From positions 1-17,905 of the forward strand of contig JASLJW010000067.1 in NCBI GenBank assembly GCA_030747885.1: a stretch of DNA of 17,905 nucleotides. The letters are read 5' to 3'. Under the pieces are notes generated by a model. The model was not told the origin of the DNA and did no database searches. It worked only from the letters and a program-made list of their open reading frames with translations. Shown here one piece after another: positions 6,766 through 14,165 of this stretch. Position 1 is the first letter of the stretch, and every line of letters begins with the position of its first letter. Both the position numbers and the translations under genes were made by a program. This DNA is from Candidatus Thalassarchaeaceae archaeon (GTDB lineage Archaea > Thermoplasmatota > Poseidoniia > Poseidoniales > Thalassarchaeaceae).

Positions 6766-7704
6766 TCAGGGCCTGAAACTCTCCCAACAAACTCCACATC
6801 GAAGATGTCCTGCTTTCCCCCTAGAAAGATCATCTGATGCACAAACTGGACAACAACCTTCCACAACTGAAGATGAAATAATCTGATTACCTGTACTTTT
6901 TTTACCTTTGAAGCCAGAATTCGATTTCTTTCCACCTCTTTGAGAACGTTGTGTCCGTGATGATGTTCGTGACCCTTTTCCTGAATCCTTCAACATTGCC
7001 AACAATGGCTCTGGGATTTTTTTACCAGCTACAATTAGAGGATGGGTCTTGTAACGTAATAACCTGATATGACGATCTAGAATTCTACCGAAAGGAGCAC
7101 TTAGGCTAATGTAAACAAAGACCCAAGCAGGAAAAATCCACATTACTCTCTCATTCATTCCCCATTGAGGCAACCACGGCAAACTTACATGATCAACTCG
7201 GAAATTTTCCACATTCGTGTACATCCAGCCAAATATCCCGAAGATGAAAACCATCGTGAACATCATGGGACGCATCATCGCCATCTGCATTTTCATTTGT
7301 TCAGGCATCAAACGCTGTTGAATTTTCGAAATCTTATCCATACGACTAGTATTTCGTTCCACCCTCGCCTCCTGCAACATGCTACGCAATTGCTTATTTC
7401 GGTGATTGAAATGTGCTTGCATGACTGGATCCATGAAAAACGAACGGATTAGTGTATTAACAAACATGATAACTGTACCTAGAATCATTACTGTAGGAAC
7501 AAACAATGTCTTGTGAAATGGAATCATGGGTTCAACGACTGAACCTGCAACAACAGATAATGTCTCACGTACAGATGGAATGAAAATGAAAAAGGACATC
7601 ACGACTAACATTAGCAATGGAGTCAACATCTGTCCCATCTGGACTTCAGGCTCTTCAGTAGGGCCGGCCACAGTCATTTCCTCTGAGGAAGTCGCATGAA
7701 CCAT
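6766..7704 (-). CDS. DUF106 / EMC3-TMCO1 family membrane insertase-like protein with C-terminal zinc ribbon
   Basis: 312 residues. Hydrophobic segments fall at about 25-45, 66-86, 146-164 and 187-209. Between the second and third lies a long charged, Met-rich coiled coil (NHRNKQLRSMLQEARVERN..., about 99-143). This is the layout of archaeal DUF106 proteins, relatives of YidC/Oxa1/Get1/EMC3 that help insert membrane proteins. Family knowledge and position (next to cmk and cbf5, where DUF106 usually lies in archaea) agree. The tail is unusual: a basic Ser/Gly/Lys linker (about 240-280) and then a zinc ribbon with CPVC and CGVC knuckles (about 286-308), which standard DUF106 proteins do not have as far as I know. 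The ATG at 7704 was chosen; an in-frame ATG nine codons later has GAGG close before it and cannot be excluded. Confidence 0.85.
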   Translation of the reverse strand: MVHATSSEEMTVAGPTEEPEVQMGQMLTPLLMLVVMSFFIFIPSVRETLSVVAGSVVEPMIPFHKTLFVPTVMILGTVIMFVNTLIRSFFMDPVMQAHFNHRNKQLRSMLQEARVERNTSRMDKISKIQQRLMPEQMKMQMAMMRPMMFTMVFIFGIFGWMYTNVENFRVDHVSLPWLPQWGMNERVMWIFPAWVFVYISLSAPFGRILDRHIRLLRYKTHPLIVAGKKIPEPLLAMLKDSGKGSRTSSRTQRSQRGGKKSNSGFKGKKSTGNQIISSSVVEGCCPVCASDDLSRGKAGHLRCGVCWESFRP

Positions 7705-7736
7705 TCGGTCAATATTACCCTGAAAATCCGTTCAAA

Positions 7737-10700
7737 TCAAAATGTGTAAGAACAGGTCCCACACATCGAGCTCCCTGCTGGATTTTCAGCATTACAGATT
7801 GGACAATTCGATGAAGGGGCCGGTGGCATTCCAGGTGGAGCAGGTGGTGCACCCATTGGAGGGGCCGGTGGCATTCCAGGTGGAGCAGGTGGTGCATCCA
7901 TTGGAGGTGCCGGTGGCATTCCAGGTGGAGCAGGTGGTGCATCCATTGGAGGTGCAGGAGGTGCAACTAAATCTTCTTCGCCGCCTGTGAATGAATCCTC
8001 CATCAACTTGGACATCATAGCATCCATCAATGAATCCTGATTATCTTCTTCAGCAGCCTCTTCTTCAGCAGCCTCTTCTTCAATAGCCTCTTCTTCAGCA
8101 GCCTCTTCTTCAGCAGCCTCTTCTTCAGCAGCCTCTTCTTCAGCAGCCTCTTCTTCAACAGCCTCTTCTTCAGCAGCCTCTTCTTCAACAGCCTCTTCTT
8201 CAGCAGCCTCTTCTTCAGCAGCCTCTTCTTCAGCAACCTCTTCTGAAGATTCCCAAGCTTCTGCAGCATTCGTCAATTCAGTCTTATTCAGATAATTATT
8301 ACCATCATGATCAAAGTTTGCTGCATGCGAAATGAAACCTTCTCTATCCTCAATACTAAACTTCTTCATGACTTGATTCAAGACATTATCAGAGAATCCC
8401 ATTTCCTTAGCAGGTGCTTCTTCTTCAGTTGCCTCTTCTTCAGCAGCCTCTTCTTCAGAATCATCTGCGCTTTCATTTTCTTCTACAATTAATGCAGGTG
8501 ATTGATTATTGAAATCCTCATCAATCTCATCACCGAAAACAGCGCCATGGAACTGTTGGGCAGATTTTACATCGTACTCTGCATCAGAATCACCTAAAAT
8601 CTCATACATAATCTCAATTCTCTCACCCTTCTCAATTACCCCAATATTCCAAACAACCTTGGTTCCTTGTTCGTGATCCTCAGCAGCGTTAGAGGTATCG
8701 TGGTCATTGCCCATGCTTGAATCAATACGTGTACTCTTCAATTCAAATCCATGAGGAATAATGTCGTGAATCGTCAAATCCTCAAGTGCAGTATCAGATT
8801 GGTTATGGAACATCACAAGTACCTCGTATCTTCCAGCACCTCCAGCCGGGAAAACCTGCTTCCCAGTGTTGAACTTCCTACGTTTGTGACTTACCCGTAA
8901 TGTAGGGACATCTTCTGCACCCCTAGTTGTAATTGGGCCAGTTTTCTCTGCACTGAAATCTACTCGTACAGGGGCAGCAACAAGGTTGTTTTCTGGACTA
9001 GGGTCAGGAGCATTCAATTTGTATGAAACTCGAAGTGTTGAATTTGATTCAAGACCTATTGGCCCCTTTGTCCCAACTGTAATTCTTAGAGTACTACCAG
9101 CACCATCAGGAGAAAGATGAGTTTCTTCAATGGATACTCCATCCTTTACTTCTACCTTGAACATTTCAGGTAACAAAGCATCTCCATCAATATCGATACT
9201 AATGGATTCTGATTCCGGAGTTGTGAAAAGTCCTGGGACATCATCAGTGATTCGCATCAAATTGATGGTTGCGCTACCTGTATTGCTGACCTTTAATTCT
9301 ACATTTACATCAGCTTCTCTGTATGACTTCAGAACTGCAAGATCCATTGCCTTGGTAACTTCGGCTTCTAAAACACTCAACATGGTAGGTTCCATAGTCA
9401 GTGTTCCAGATGTCGTTCGAATCGCCTTTGGAATTACACTGTATGTCAATTCTTGACTGAAATTAGGCTGATCTCTTGAATCAACATGCTTCTCATCACT
9501 TTCCCAACGCCCACTTGGCCTTACATCTTCTGGGACATCAACTATGTCGAATAACGGTTCATCTTCCCCTGCTACATTCACTCGAAGTAATACCAAGTCT
9601 ACCGCAAATGATGACTTGTTCTCAAACACCGCTTGGCAACTCCATGTATCTGGTCGTTCTCCCTCATTTGCATTCATGTAAGAGAAACACTTTGCACAAC
9701 TGTCTACTTCAACGAAATTCATGCCAGAAAGTGTCGCGTCTGCATCATACGTAGCAGTGGTTACTCCTGCATCGAAAGACCCTACCGCATCAGCAATAAC
9801 TGAGGCACTCAAATCCAAAGAAATACTAGAACCTGCAGAAAGGCTGCCTACATTCCATACCAAGTTTGAACCTTCAAGATCATAAGCATCACCTTCAACA
9901 TACGTGAATTGAGATGGGACTGATTTTGTTACAGTGACATTATTCAAAACACAAGATGAGGTATTCTCCAAAGTGACCTTAACAGTAACAGGTACTGCTT
10001 CTTCTGAATGTGAAAGAGAGGCTGACGGTTTCTGATCTCTCTCAGGGTGTGTATCTACAACTTCTGAAATCTTCAGCATCTGAGGTCCTTTGACGGAATA
10101 ATTGAACGATTCATCAGAACCAGCTTCAAGTTCCCTCATCTTGATATGAGGATCCAAATCAGTGTGATCATTGCCATCGAGATAAATATCTAGGTCCCAA
10201 AGACGGTCCTTCTCACTAGGATTTTGTAAAGCAAGAGAACCTTCTACAGATTGCTTCAGCACAGTGCCATCAGATGAAACAGATGTTTTCTCCACCTCAT
10301 GAAGATGAACTGATAATTTATCGCCAATAATGCCATCAACCACATTCAATGGTCTAACACGTGCGCCAGTATGATCTGCTGTAGGGACACTTAACGGGTC
10401 ATTCATTGAACCAGCATCTACGGGTTCAGAATCAATACTCATTGAATCAAGGGCATCAGAAACCTGAACGTCTGAATCCTCTTCACTATCTTCTTCTACA
10501 TTTTCAACGTCTACGTCTTCAACGTCTGTATCTTCTGTAGTAGGTGCCAGTAAATCAGCTGCAAGTGATGCACCAAGATCCCCTAACAAATCATCCTCAA
10601 CAGGAGGAGCAGGAGGCATCTCAGGCGGAGCAGGTGGTGCATCCATCATTGGTGGTGCAGGTGGCGCATCCATTGGAGGTGCAGGTGGTGCATCCATCAT

Positions 10701-11018
10701 TGGTGGCGCGGGTGGCGCATCCATTGGAGGAGCAGGTGGCGCATCCATCATTGGTGGCGCAGGTGGCGCATCCATTGGAGGGGCAGGTGGCGCATCCATC
10801 ATTGGTGGCGCGGGTGGCGCATCCATTGGAGGAGCAGGGGGCATACCAGGTGGCGCGGGGGGCGCATCCATTGGAGGAGCAGGGGGCATACCAGGTGGCG
10901 CAGGGGGCGCATCCATTGGAGGTGCAGGGGGCATTCCAGGCGGTGCAGGGGGCATTCCAGGTGGCATAGGGGGGGCAGATATTCCAGGTGGCATAGGGGG
11001 TGTTTCTTCGTCGCTCAT
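7737..11018 (-). CDS. Giant mosaic protein: Pro-rich repeats, DUF11-like domains, EF-hand, Glu/Ala repeat array, zinc ribbon
   Basis: 1093 residues, no signal peptide or membrane helix, so probably cytoplasmic. In order: a Pro/Ala/Met-rich region (about 1-142) of PPAPPMDA, PPAPPMMDA and PPAPPGM repeats; an acidic Asp/Glu/Ser linker (about 155-205); at least three DUF11-like beta-sandwich stretches (about 335-430, 560-690, 713-826; hallmarks LENTSSCVLNNVTVTKSVP with LVWNVGSLSAG, VSNTGSATINLMRITDDVP, and FHNQSDTALEDLTIHDIIP with VVWNIGVIEKGE); a Cys cluster CAKC after the first; a canonical EF-hand loop DHDGNNYLNKTE (about 903-914); twelve EEEA[A/V/I] units; a second Pro-rich block with the same motifs (about 1010-1070); and a zinc ribbon CPIC...CGTC at the end. 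GGAG lies 9 bases before the ATG. It heads the DUF106-cmk-cbf5 row, 32 bases ahead. No enzyme domain is seen; a scaffold role is inference. Confidence 0.8.
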   Translation of the reverse strand: MSDEETPPMPPGISAPPMPPGMPPAPPGMPPAPPMDAPPAPPGMPPAPPMDAPPAPPGMPPAPPMDAPPAPPMMDAPPAPPMDAPPAPPMMDAPPAPPMDAPPAPPMMDAPPAPPMDAPPAPPMMDAPPAPPEMPPAPPVEDDLLGDLGASLAADLLAPTTEDTDVEDVDVENVEEDSEEDSDVQVSDALDSMSIDSEPVDAGSMNDPLSVPTADHTGARVRPLNVVDGIIGDKLSVHLHEVEKTSVSSDGTVLKQSVEGSLALQNPSEKDRLWDLDIYLDGNDHTDLDPHIKMRELEAGSDESFNYSVKGPQMLKISEVVDTHPERDQKPSASLSHSEEAVPVTVKVTLENTSSCVLNNVTVTKSVPSQFTYVEGDAYDLEGSNLVWNVGSLSAGSSISLDLSASVIADAVGSFDAGVTTATYDADATLSGMNFVEVDSCAKCFSYMNANEGERPDTWSCQAVFENKSSFAVDLVLLRVNVAGEDEPLFDIVDVPEDVRPSGRWESDEKHVDSRDQPNFSQELTYSVIPKAIRTTSGTLTMEPTMLSVLEAEVTKAMDLAVLKSYREADVNVELKVSNTGSATINLMRITDDVPGLFTTPESESISIDIDGDALLPEMFKVEVKDGVSIEETHLSPDGAGSTLRITVGTKGPIGLESNSTLRVSYKLNAPDPSPENNLVAAPVRVDFSAEKTGPITTRGAEDVPTLRVSHKRRKFNTGKQVFPAGGAGRYEVLVMFHNQSDTALEDLTIHDIIPHGFELKSTRIDSSMGNDHDTSNAAEDHEQGTKVVWNIGVIEKGERIEIMYEILGDSDAEYDVKSAQQFHGAVFGDEIDEDFNNQSPALIVEENESADDSEEEAAEEEATEEEAPAKEMGFSDNVLNQVMKKFSIEDREGFISHAANFDHDGNNYLNKTELTNAAEAWESSEEVAEEEAAEEEAAEEEAVEEEAAEEEAVEEEAAEEEAAEEEAAEEEAAEEEAIEEEAAEEEAAEEDNQDSLMDAMMSKLMEDSFTGGEEDLVAPPAPPMDAPPAPPGMPPAPPMDAPPAPPGMPPAPPMGAPPAPPGMPPAPSSNCPICNAENPAGSSMCGTCSYTF
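7816..7950 (-). repeat. 45-bp tandem repeat, three copies, coding for the C-terminal Pro-rich block
   Basis: Three consecutive units (7816-7860, 7861-7905, 7906-7950) differ at only a few bases and each encodes 15 residues of the PPAPPGMPPAPPM[D/G]A type. A partial unit follows. The same 45-bp unit recurs, same orientation and frame, near the 5' end of the gene (10837-10926). Confidence 0.9.
8056..8235 (-). repeat. 15-bp tandem repeat, twelve units, coding EEEA[A/V/I]
   Basis: Twelve uninterrupted units of the plus-strand form GCCTCTTCTTCAGCA, with variants only at bases 13-14 (CAGCA, CAATA, CAACA). Each unit encodes five residues. Partial units flank it, and an isolated shorter run of the same motif occurs at about 8416-8458. 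The strong similarity between units suggests recent expansion by slippage; the encoded stretch should be a highly acidic single alpha helix. Confidence 0.92.
10633..10836 (-). repeat. 51-bp tandem repeat, four copies, coding the N-terminal Pro-rich region
   Basis: Four units of 51 bases (17 residues, PPMMDAPPAPPMDAPPA type), differing mostly at third codon positions (GGTGGT/GGTGGC, GCA/GCG). Confidence 0.9.
10837..10926 (-). repeat. 45-bp tandem repeat, two copies, same module as at the 3' end of the gene
   Basis: Two 45-base units (10837-10881, 10882-10926), continuing as degenerate shorter units to about 11006 near the start codon. The encoded 15-residue module (PPAPPMDAPPAPPGM) is the one seen at 7816-7950, about 2.9 kb away, in the same orientation and frame. 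Confidence 0.88.
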
Positions 11019-11045
11019 TCAATTCAACTCCATTGATTAGCAGGT

Positions 11046-11161
11046 GCGCTAAGCGCTAACAGACTCGTTGGTTGTATAACCATTCTGCTGCATAGTACAA
11101 TCTGTCATGTTCCAACATTCAACGTAATTTACCCCCCAATGCTTGAAGAACCGTGACGGTT
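11046..11161. promoter_or_regulatory. Divergent promoter region with palindromes
   Basis: This gap separates the giant-protein operon (minus) from GPN-argF (plus). It contains GCGCTAAGCGCTAA, a 7-base tandem repeat that also forms the dyad GCGCT-A-AGCGC (11046-11059); GGTT-GTAT-AACC (11070-11081), whose minus strand holds a TATA-like TTATACAA about 55 bases before the giant gene's ATG; TAATTTA (11125-11131), a TATA candidate for the GPN gene; and AACCG-TGA-CGGTT (11149-11161) flanked by TTGAAG direct repeats (11143, 11160). Dyads at both transcription start regions suggest regulator binding, but no regulator is identified. Confidence 0.4.
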
Positions 11162-11172
11162 GAAGATACAAT

Positions 11173-12018
11173 ATGACGAATTCAGATGGCACCACTCCTC
11201 CAGTTTTGTTCGTAGTCGGGACCGCAGGCGCTGGAAAGAGTTCCTTAGTTACATCATTCCAAAGATGGGCGAGATTTCTAGAAATTGATGCATTGACAAT
11301 AAACCTTGATCCAGGTGCTGAAAGAGTCCATTATGATCCTGAATTCGATGTAAGAGACCTCATATCACTTGCTGAAGTAATGGATCGGTATGATTTAGGC
11401 CCGAATGGAGCGCAGATTTTGGCAGCGGATTTGGTCGCTGCACAAGCGGATGAAATAATGGATGAATTAGAAGGACTTTCAGGAGACATGTTGATTATCG
11501 ATACTCCTGGACAAGTTGAATTATTCGCATTTCGAGAAGCATCTAATCATCTTGTAGATGTATTAGGACAAGGACGTGCTGCGCTCGCCTTCCTCTTTGA
11601 TCCTATGTTATCTCAAACACCATCAGGATTTGTTTCTCAAATGCTACTCTCAAATATTGTTCAATTTAGACTAGGATTGCCAACTGCAAACTATCTTTCT
11701 AAAGCTGATTTACTAGAACCTGAAATACTAGAAAAAATTCTAGAATGGGGGGAACGACTTGATGTTCTTGAAGCAGATTTGTATGAAGAATCACAGAATA
11801 GATTGACACGCGACACTGCTACTGCACAAAGAGTAGAATTTGCCATAGCTCAACTCAGAACCATGCAAGATGCATCAATTATTCCAGGCCTAGTTCCACT
11901 ATCATCTGAACATGAAGAAGGACTCGCTGATGTTTTATCGTTTGTCCAGAATATTTTCGGAGGAATGGCAGACATGAGAGATGGATTTGCTTCTGACCTA
12001 GACGAGGAGCGAAACTAA
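11173..12018 (+). CDS. GPN-loop GTPase
   Basis: 281 residues. Walker A GTAGAGKS (16-23), NLDPGAE (44-50), the defining Gly-Pro-Asn insertion YDLGPNG (GPN at 76-78), switch motif DTPGQVELF (110-118), and the guanine-specificity motif SKAD (176-179) are all present, in the order of the GPN/ATP_bind_1 family (PAB0955 in Pyrococcus). These are homodimeric GTPases in archaea; the eukaryotic homologues Gpn1-3 are needed for nuclear import and assembly of RNA polymerase II. The archaeal role is not settled. The Asp/Glu-rich C-terminal tail is ordinary. It starts a two-gene plus-strand unit: its TAA is followed immediately by the ATG of argF. Confidence 0.93.
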   Translation: MTNSDGTTPPVLFVVGTAGAGKSSLVTSFQRWARFLEIDALTINLDPGAERVHYDPEFDVRDLISLAEVMDRYDLGPNGAQILAADLVAAQADEIMDELEGLSGDMLIIDTPGQVELFAFREASNHLVDVLGQGRAALAFLFDPMLSQTPSGFVSQMLLSNIVQFRLGLPTANYLSKADLLEPEILEKILEWGERLDVLEADLYEESQNRLTRDTATAQRVEFAIAQLRTMQDASIIPGLVPLSSEHEEGLADVLSFVQNIFGGMADMRDGFASDLDEERN

Positions 12019-12975
12019 ATGGATTCGAAAAGAGATTTACTGGCAATAGATGACTTTACTCCTGAAGAATTGCGAAGTATAATTCAATGGGGCATTGCTG
12101 CAAAACAAGATGATGGATTATTCGACGAATTCATGCCGTTACATGGGATGACTATTGGTTCAATCTATGAAAAACCATCAACAAGAACGAGAGTTTCATT
12201 TGAAGTGGGTATCGACAAATTAGGAGGGAATCCACTAACTCTTCTGAAAGGAGATATTCAATTAGGAAAATCTGAATCAATTGAAGACACTGCAGCAGTT
12301 CTCTCAAGATACCTTGGTGCAATTACGTATCGATGCTTTGCTCATTCTGATGTTGAACTGTTGGCCAATGGTTCAAGTGTTCCAGTAATTAATGCATTAT
12401 CTGACCTACATCACCCCTGTCAAGCAGCTGCAGATATGATGACGATTCTAGAAAATTTTGACGATGTCTCAGAAGTGAAGGTTGCATGGGTAGGTGATGG
12501 GAATAATGTATTGCATGACCTAATGCTAGGCGCTGCAGCACTAGGAATGAAAATGTATTATGCAGTTCCAAAGGGATTTGAACCCAATGAAGATGTAGTA
12601 AATCGAGCTAGAATTCTGGCGAATGATTCAGGTGGAGAAATCAAGCTAACGCATGACCCTATAGAAGCAGTAAAAGATGCAAACGTCATCTATACGGACG
12701 TGTTCATTTCAATGGGAGAAGAACACATGAAAGACAAGATGAAAGCGTTTGATAATTTCCAGGTAAATGAAGAACTAGTCGCACATGCGGATCACGATTA
12801 CATTTTCATGCATTGCCTTCCAGCCCATAGAGGTGAAGAAGTGACAGATGGAGTAATCGACTCTAGTAACTCCGTTGTCTTTGACCAAGCAGAAAATCGA
12901 ATGTGGGCACAAATGTCAGTAATGACCTTCTTGATACATCCTGTAGCATGGGAAGCATTTTCAGAACTTCATTGA
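12019..12975 (+). CDS. argF: Ornithine carbamoyltransferase
   Basis: 318 residues, normal length. The carbamoyl-phosphate loop STRTR (54-58), LHHPCQ (130-135), the DVFISMGEE stretch (ornithine-side SMG loop) and the catalytic HCLPA (265-269) identify OTC and exclude aspartate carbamoyltransferase. It makes citrulline from ornithine and carbamoyl phosphate in arginine biosynthesis, in the cytoplasm. The ATG directly follows the GPN gene's TAA, with GAGGAG inside the GPN gene about 11 bases upstream, so translation is probably coupled. No other arginine genes are in the window. The last 7 bases overlap the convergent UbiA-family gene. Confidence 0.95.
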   Translation: MDSKRDLLAIDDFTPEELRSIIQWGIAAKQDDGLFDEFMPLHGMTIGSIYEKPSTRTRVSFEVGIDKLGGNPLTLLKGDIQLGKSESIEDTAAVLSRYLGAITYRCFAHSDVELLANGSSVPVINALSDLHHPCQAAADMMTILENFDDVSEVKVAWVGDGNNVLHDLMLGAAALGMKMYYAVPKGFEPNEDVVNRARILANDSGGEIKLTHDPIEAVKDANVIYTDVFISMGEEHMKDKMKAFDNFQVNEELVAHADHDYIFMHCLPAHRGEEVTDGVIDSSNSVVFDQAENRMWAQMSVMTFLIHPVAWEAFSELH

Positions 12976-13871
12976 ATGAGAACATCATTCAATACAGATG
13001 CAATACCGAAACCGATAAGCCCCAAAAGCATTGCAAGACGTAACATCCTTTGAGCAGAATGATCATTTCCACTGTGAATATGTGGTTTCGCTGCAATTAA
13101 TGTGAGGATTGAAGGGACCATTGCAATCAAAAAACCAGAGGGCAACAAATCAAGACCAAAGGGTAAGAAAAGTAATCCGAACCCAATTAATGTCATCAAC
13201 CATGCAACAATTCTTGCCTGATTTGATCCAATCTTCATAGACAAGGTCTCTCGATTTACATCACCGTCCATATCCTCTACATCCTTGATTATCTCTCTCG
13301 CACTATTAATGGAGAAAGCAGAAAGTCCAACGCATAAAACAAGTGGATTGGTAGCATCACCAACTGCGGCGGCCCCAAAAACGATGACTATCCCAACCAG
13401 TAGGCTAACTGCAAGGTTCCCAGGCAATCCCTTGTGCTTGAGTCTAAGACTATGCTCTCCTTCAAACTCATAGTGAATCATCAAAATAAGAGCTAGGAAC
13501 CAAATCGGTAATGATGGCAACCAAGCAGAAAGGTCCCCTTCTGTGAATGAAACCCAGGCAGCAGCGGCAAGTAAGCCGAATATCGAAATAATCAATGACA
13601 TCATAGCTATTATCCTAGCTGTTGAATGTGAAGTTCTACCTGAAACAAGTGGCCTATTTGGATGATTGATCTGATCTCCCTCAACATCCATCAAATCGTT
13701 GTATACATTCCATGCCGACATGAATCCTGCCACTGAAATAGAATGCAGACTAACTACTATCCACTGATCTGTGCTTGAAGCACCGGCTAACAAACCACCA
13801 AGTAACACTGCAAAAAAACCAATCAAAACATTGGGTAGGCGTACCAATTTCGCAATCGAACTGGCATCCAT
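12969..13871 (-). CDS. UbiA-family prenyltransferase, probable digeranylgeranylglyceryl phosphate synthase
   Basis: 300 residues with about eight or nine membrane helices. The two Asp-rich prenyl-diphosphate/Mg2+ motifs of the UbiA superfamily are clear: NDLMDVEGDQINHPNRPLVSG (from residue 58; the NDxxDxxxD motif) and REIIKDVEDMDGD (192-204). The surrounding sequence (RLPNVLIGFFAVLLGG at the start, SAREIIKDVED) resembles archaeal DGGGP synthases, which add the second geranylgeranyl chain to geranylgeranylglyceryl phosphate in ether-lipid synthesis at the membrane. Other UbiA substrates (quinones, heme) remain possible because no lipid gene is adjacent. Its 3' end overlaps argF by 7 bases in convergent orientation; the upstream winged-helix-like gene ends 39 bases before it, so the two may share a transcript. 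Confidence 0.83.
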   Translation of the reverse strand: MDASSIAKLVRLPNVLIGFFAVLLGGLLAGASSTDQWIVVSLHSISVAGFMSAWNVYNDLMDVEGDQINHPNRPLVSGRTSHSTARIIAMMSLIISIFGLLAAAAWVSFTEGDLSAWLPSLPIWFLALILMIHYEFEGEHSLRLKHKGLPGNLAVSLLVGIVIVFGAAAVGDATNPLVLCVGLSAFSINSAREIIKDVEDMDGDVNRETLSMKIGSNQARIVAWLMTLIGFGLLFLPFGLDLLPSGFLIAMVPSILTLIAAKPHIHSGNDHSAQRMLRLAMLLGLIGFGIASVLNDVLIQ

Positions 13872-13910
13872 TGCATTACGCGAATAGGTAATTGCATTTC
13901 ATCGATACGC

Positions 13911-14165
13911 TCAAGCTTCTGCTTGATTTATATCGCCACGTAGTGACCAAATGCAAACAGTATAACGTCCACCTCGGAAAAAATCTCTAACGTGACCTAC
14001 TTTCTCAAAACGACGATCTTTAGCAAGAATGTTTCCTACTTGATTCATGGTTGCACCCCATGAAAAGCGAGCATTAAGATGATCAAATATCTCTACTGTA
14101 TTTGCCTCTCCTTTCTCAGCTAACATACGTCTTACTTCTTCTCGCAAACGTTTGGTCCTGGCCAT
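13911..14165 (-). CDS. Small winged-helix-like protein, unknown role
   Basis: 84 residues, basic at the N-terminus (MARTKRLREEVRRML). A first helix (6-18), the stretch NTVEIFDHLNARFSWGATMNQVGNILAKDRRFEKVG (about 22-57) and a final beta-rich GGRYTVCIWSLRG fit a compact winged helix: helices with a recognition helix at MNQVGNILAKD and a wing ending in a tryptophan strand. Nucleic-acid binding is therefore likely, but no named family was recognised. The start is strongly supported: GGAGGTG lies 8 bases before the ATG, inside the end of the upstream small gene, whose TAA abuts this ATG. It may be transcribed together with the upstream small gene and the UbiA gene. Confidence 0.72.
   Translation of the reverse strand: MARTKRLREEVRRMLAEKGEANTVEIFDHLNARFSWGATMNQVGNILAKDRRFEKVGHVRDFFRGGRYTVCIWSLRGDINQAEA

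Noticed and set aside
7816..8250. Regular short repeats that could suggest a CRISPR array or satellite
   Set aside because: The units are contiguous without unique spacers, lengths are multiples of three, and they translate in frame inside the 1093-residue gene.
8027..8269. Lys/Leu-rich open frame of about 80 codons across the Glu/Ala array
   Set aside because: It is the shifted reading of the same 15-bp repeat; open frames here follow from repeat composition, with no start signal or independent support.
10544..11022. Long open frames in other phases over the N-terminal Pro-rich repeats
   Set aside because: They are repeat-driven shadows of the giant gene; they lack ribosome sites and have extreme low-complexity composition.
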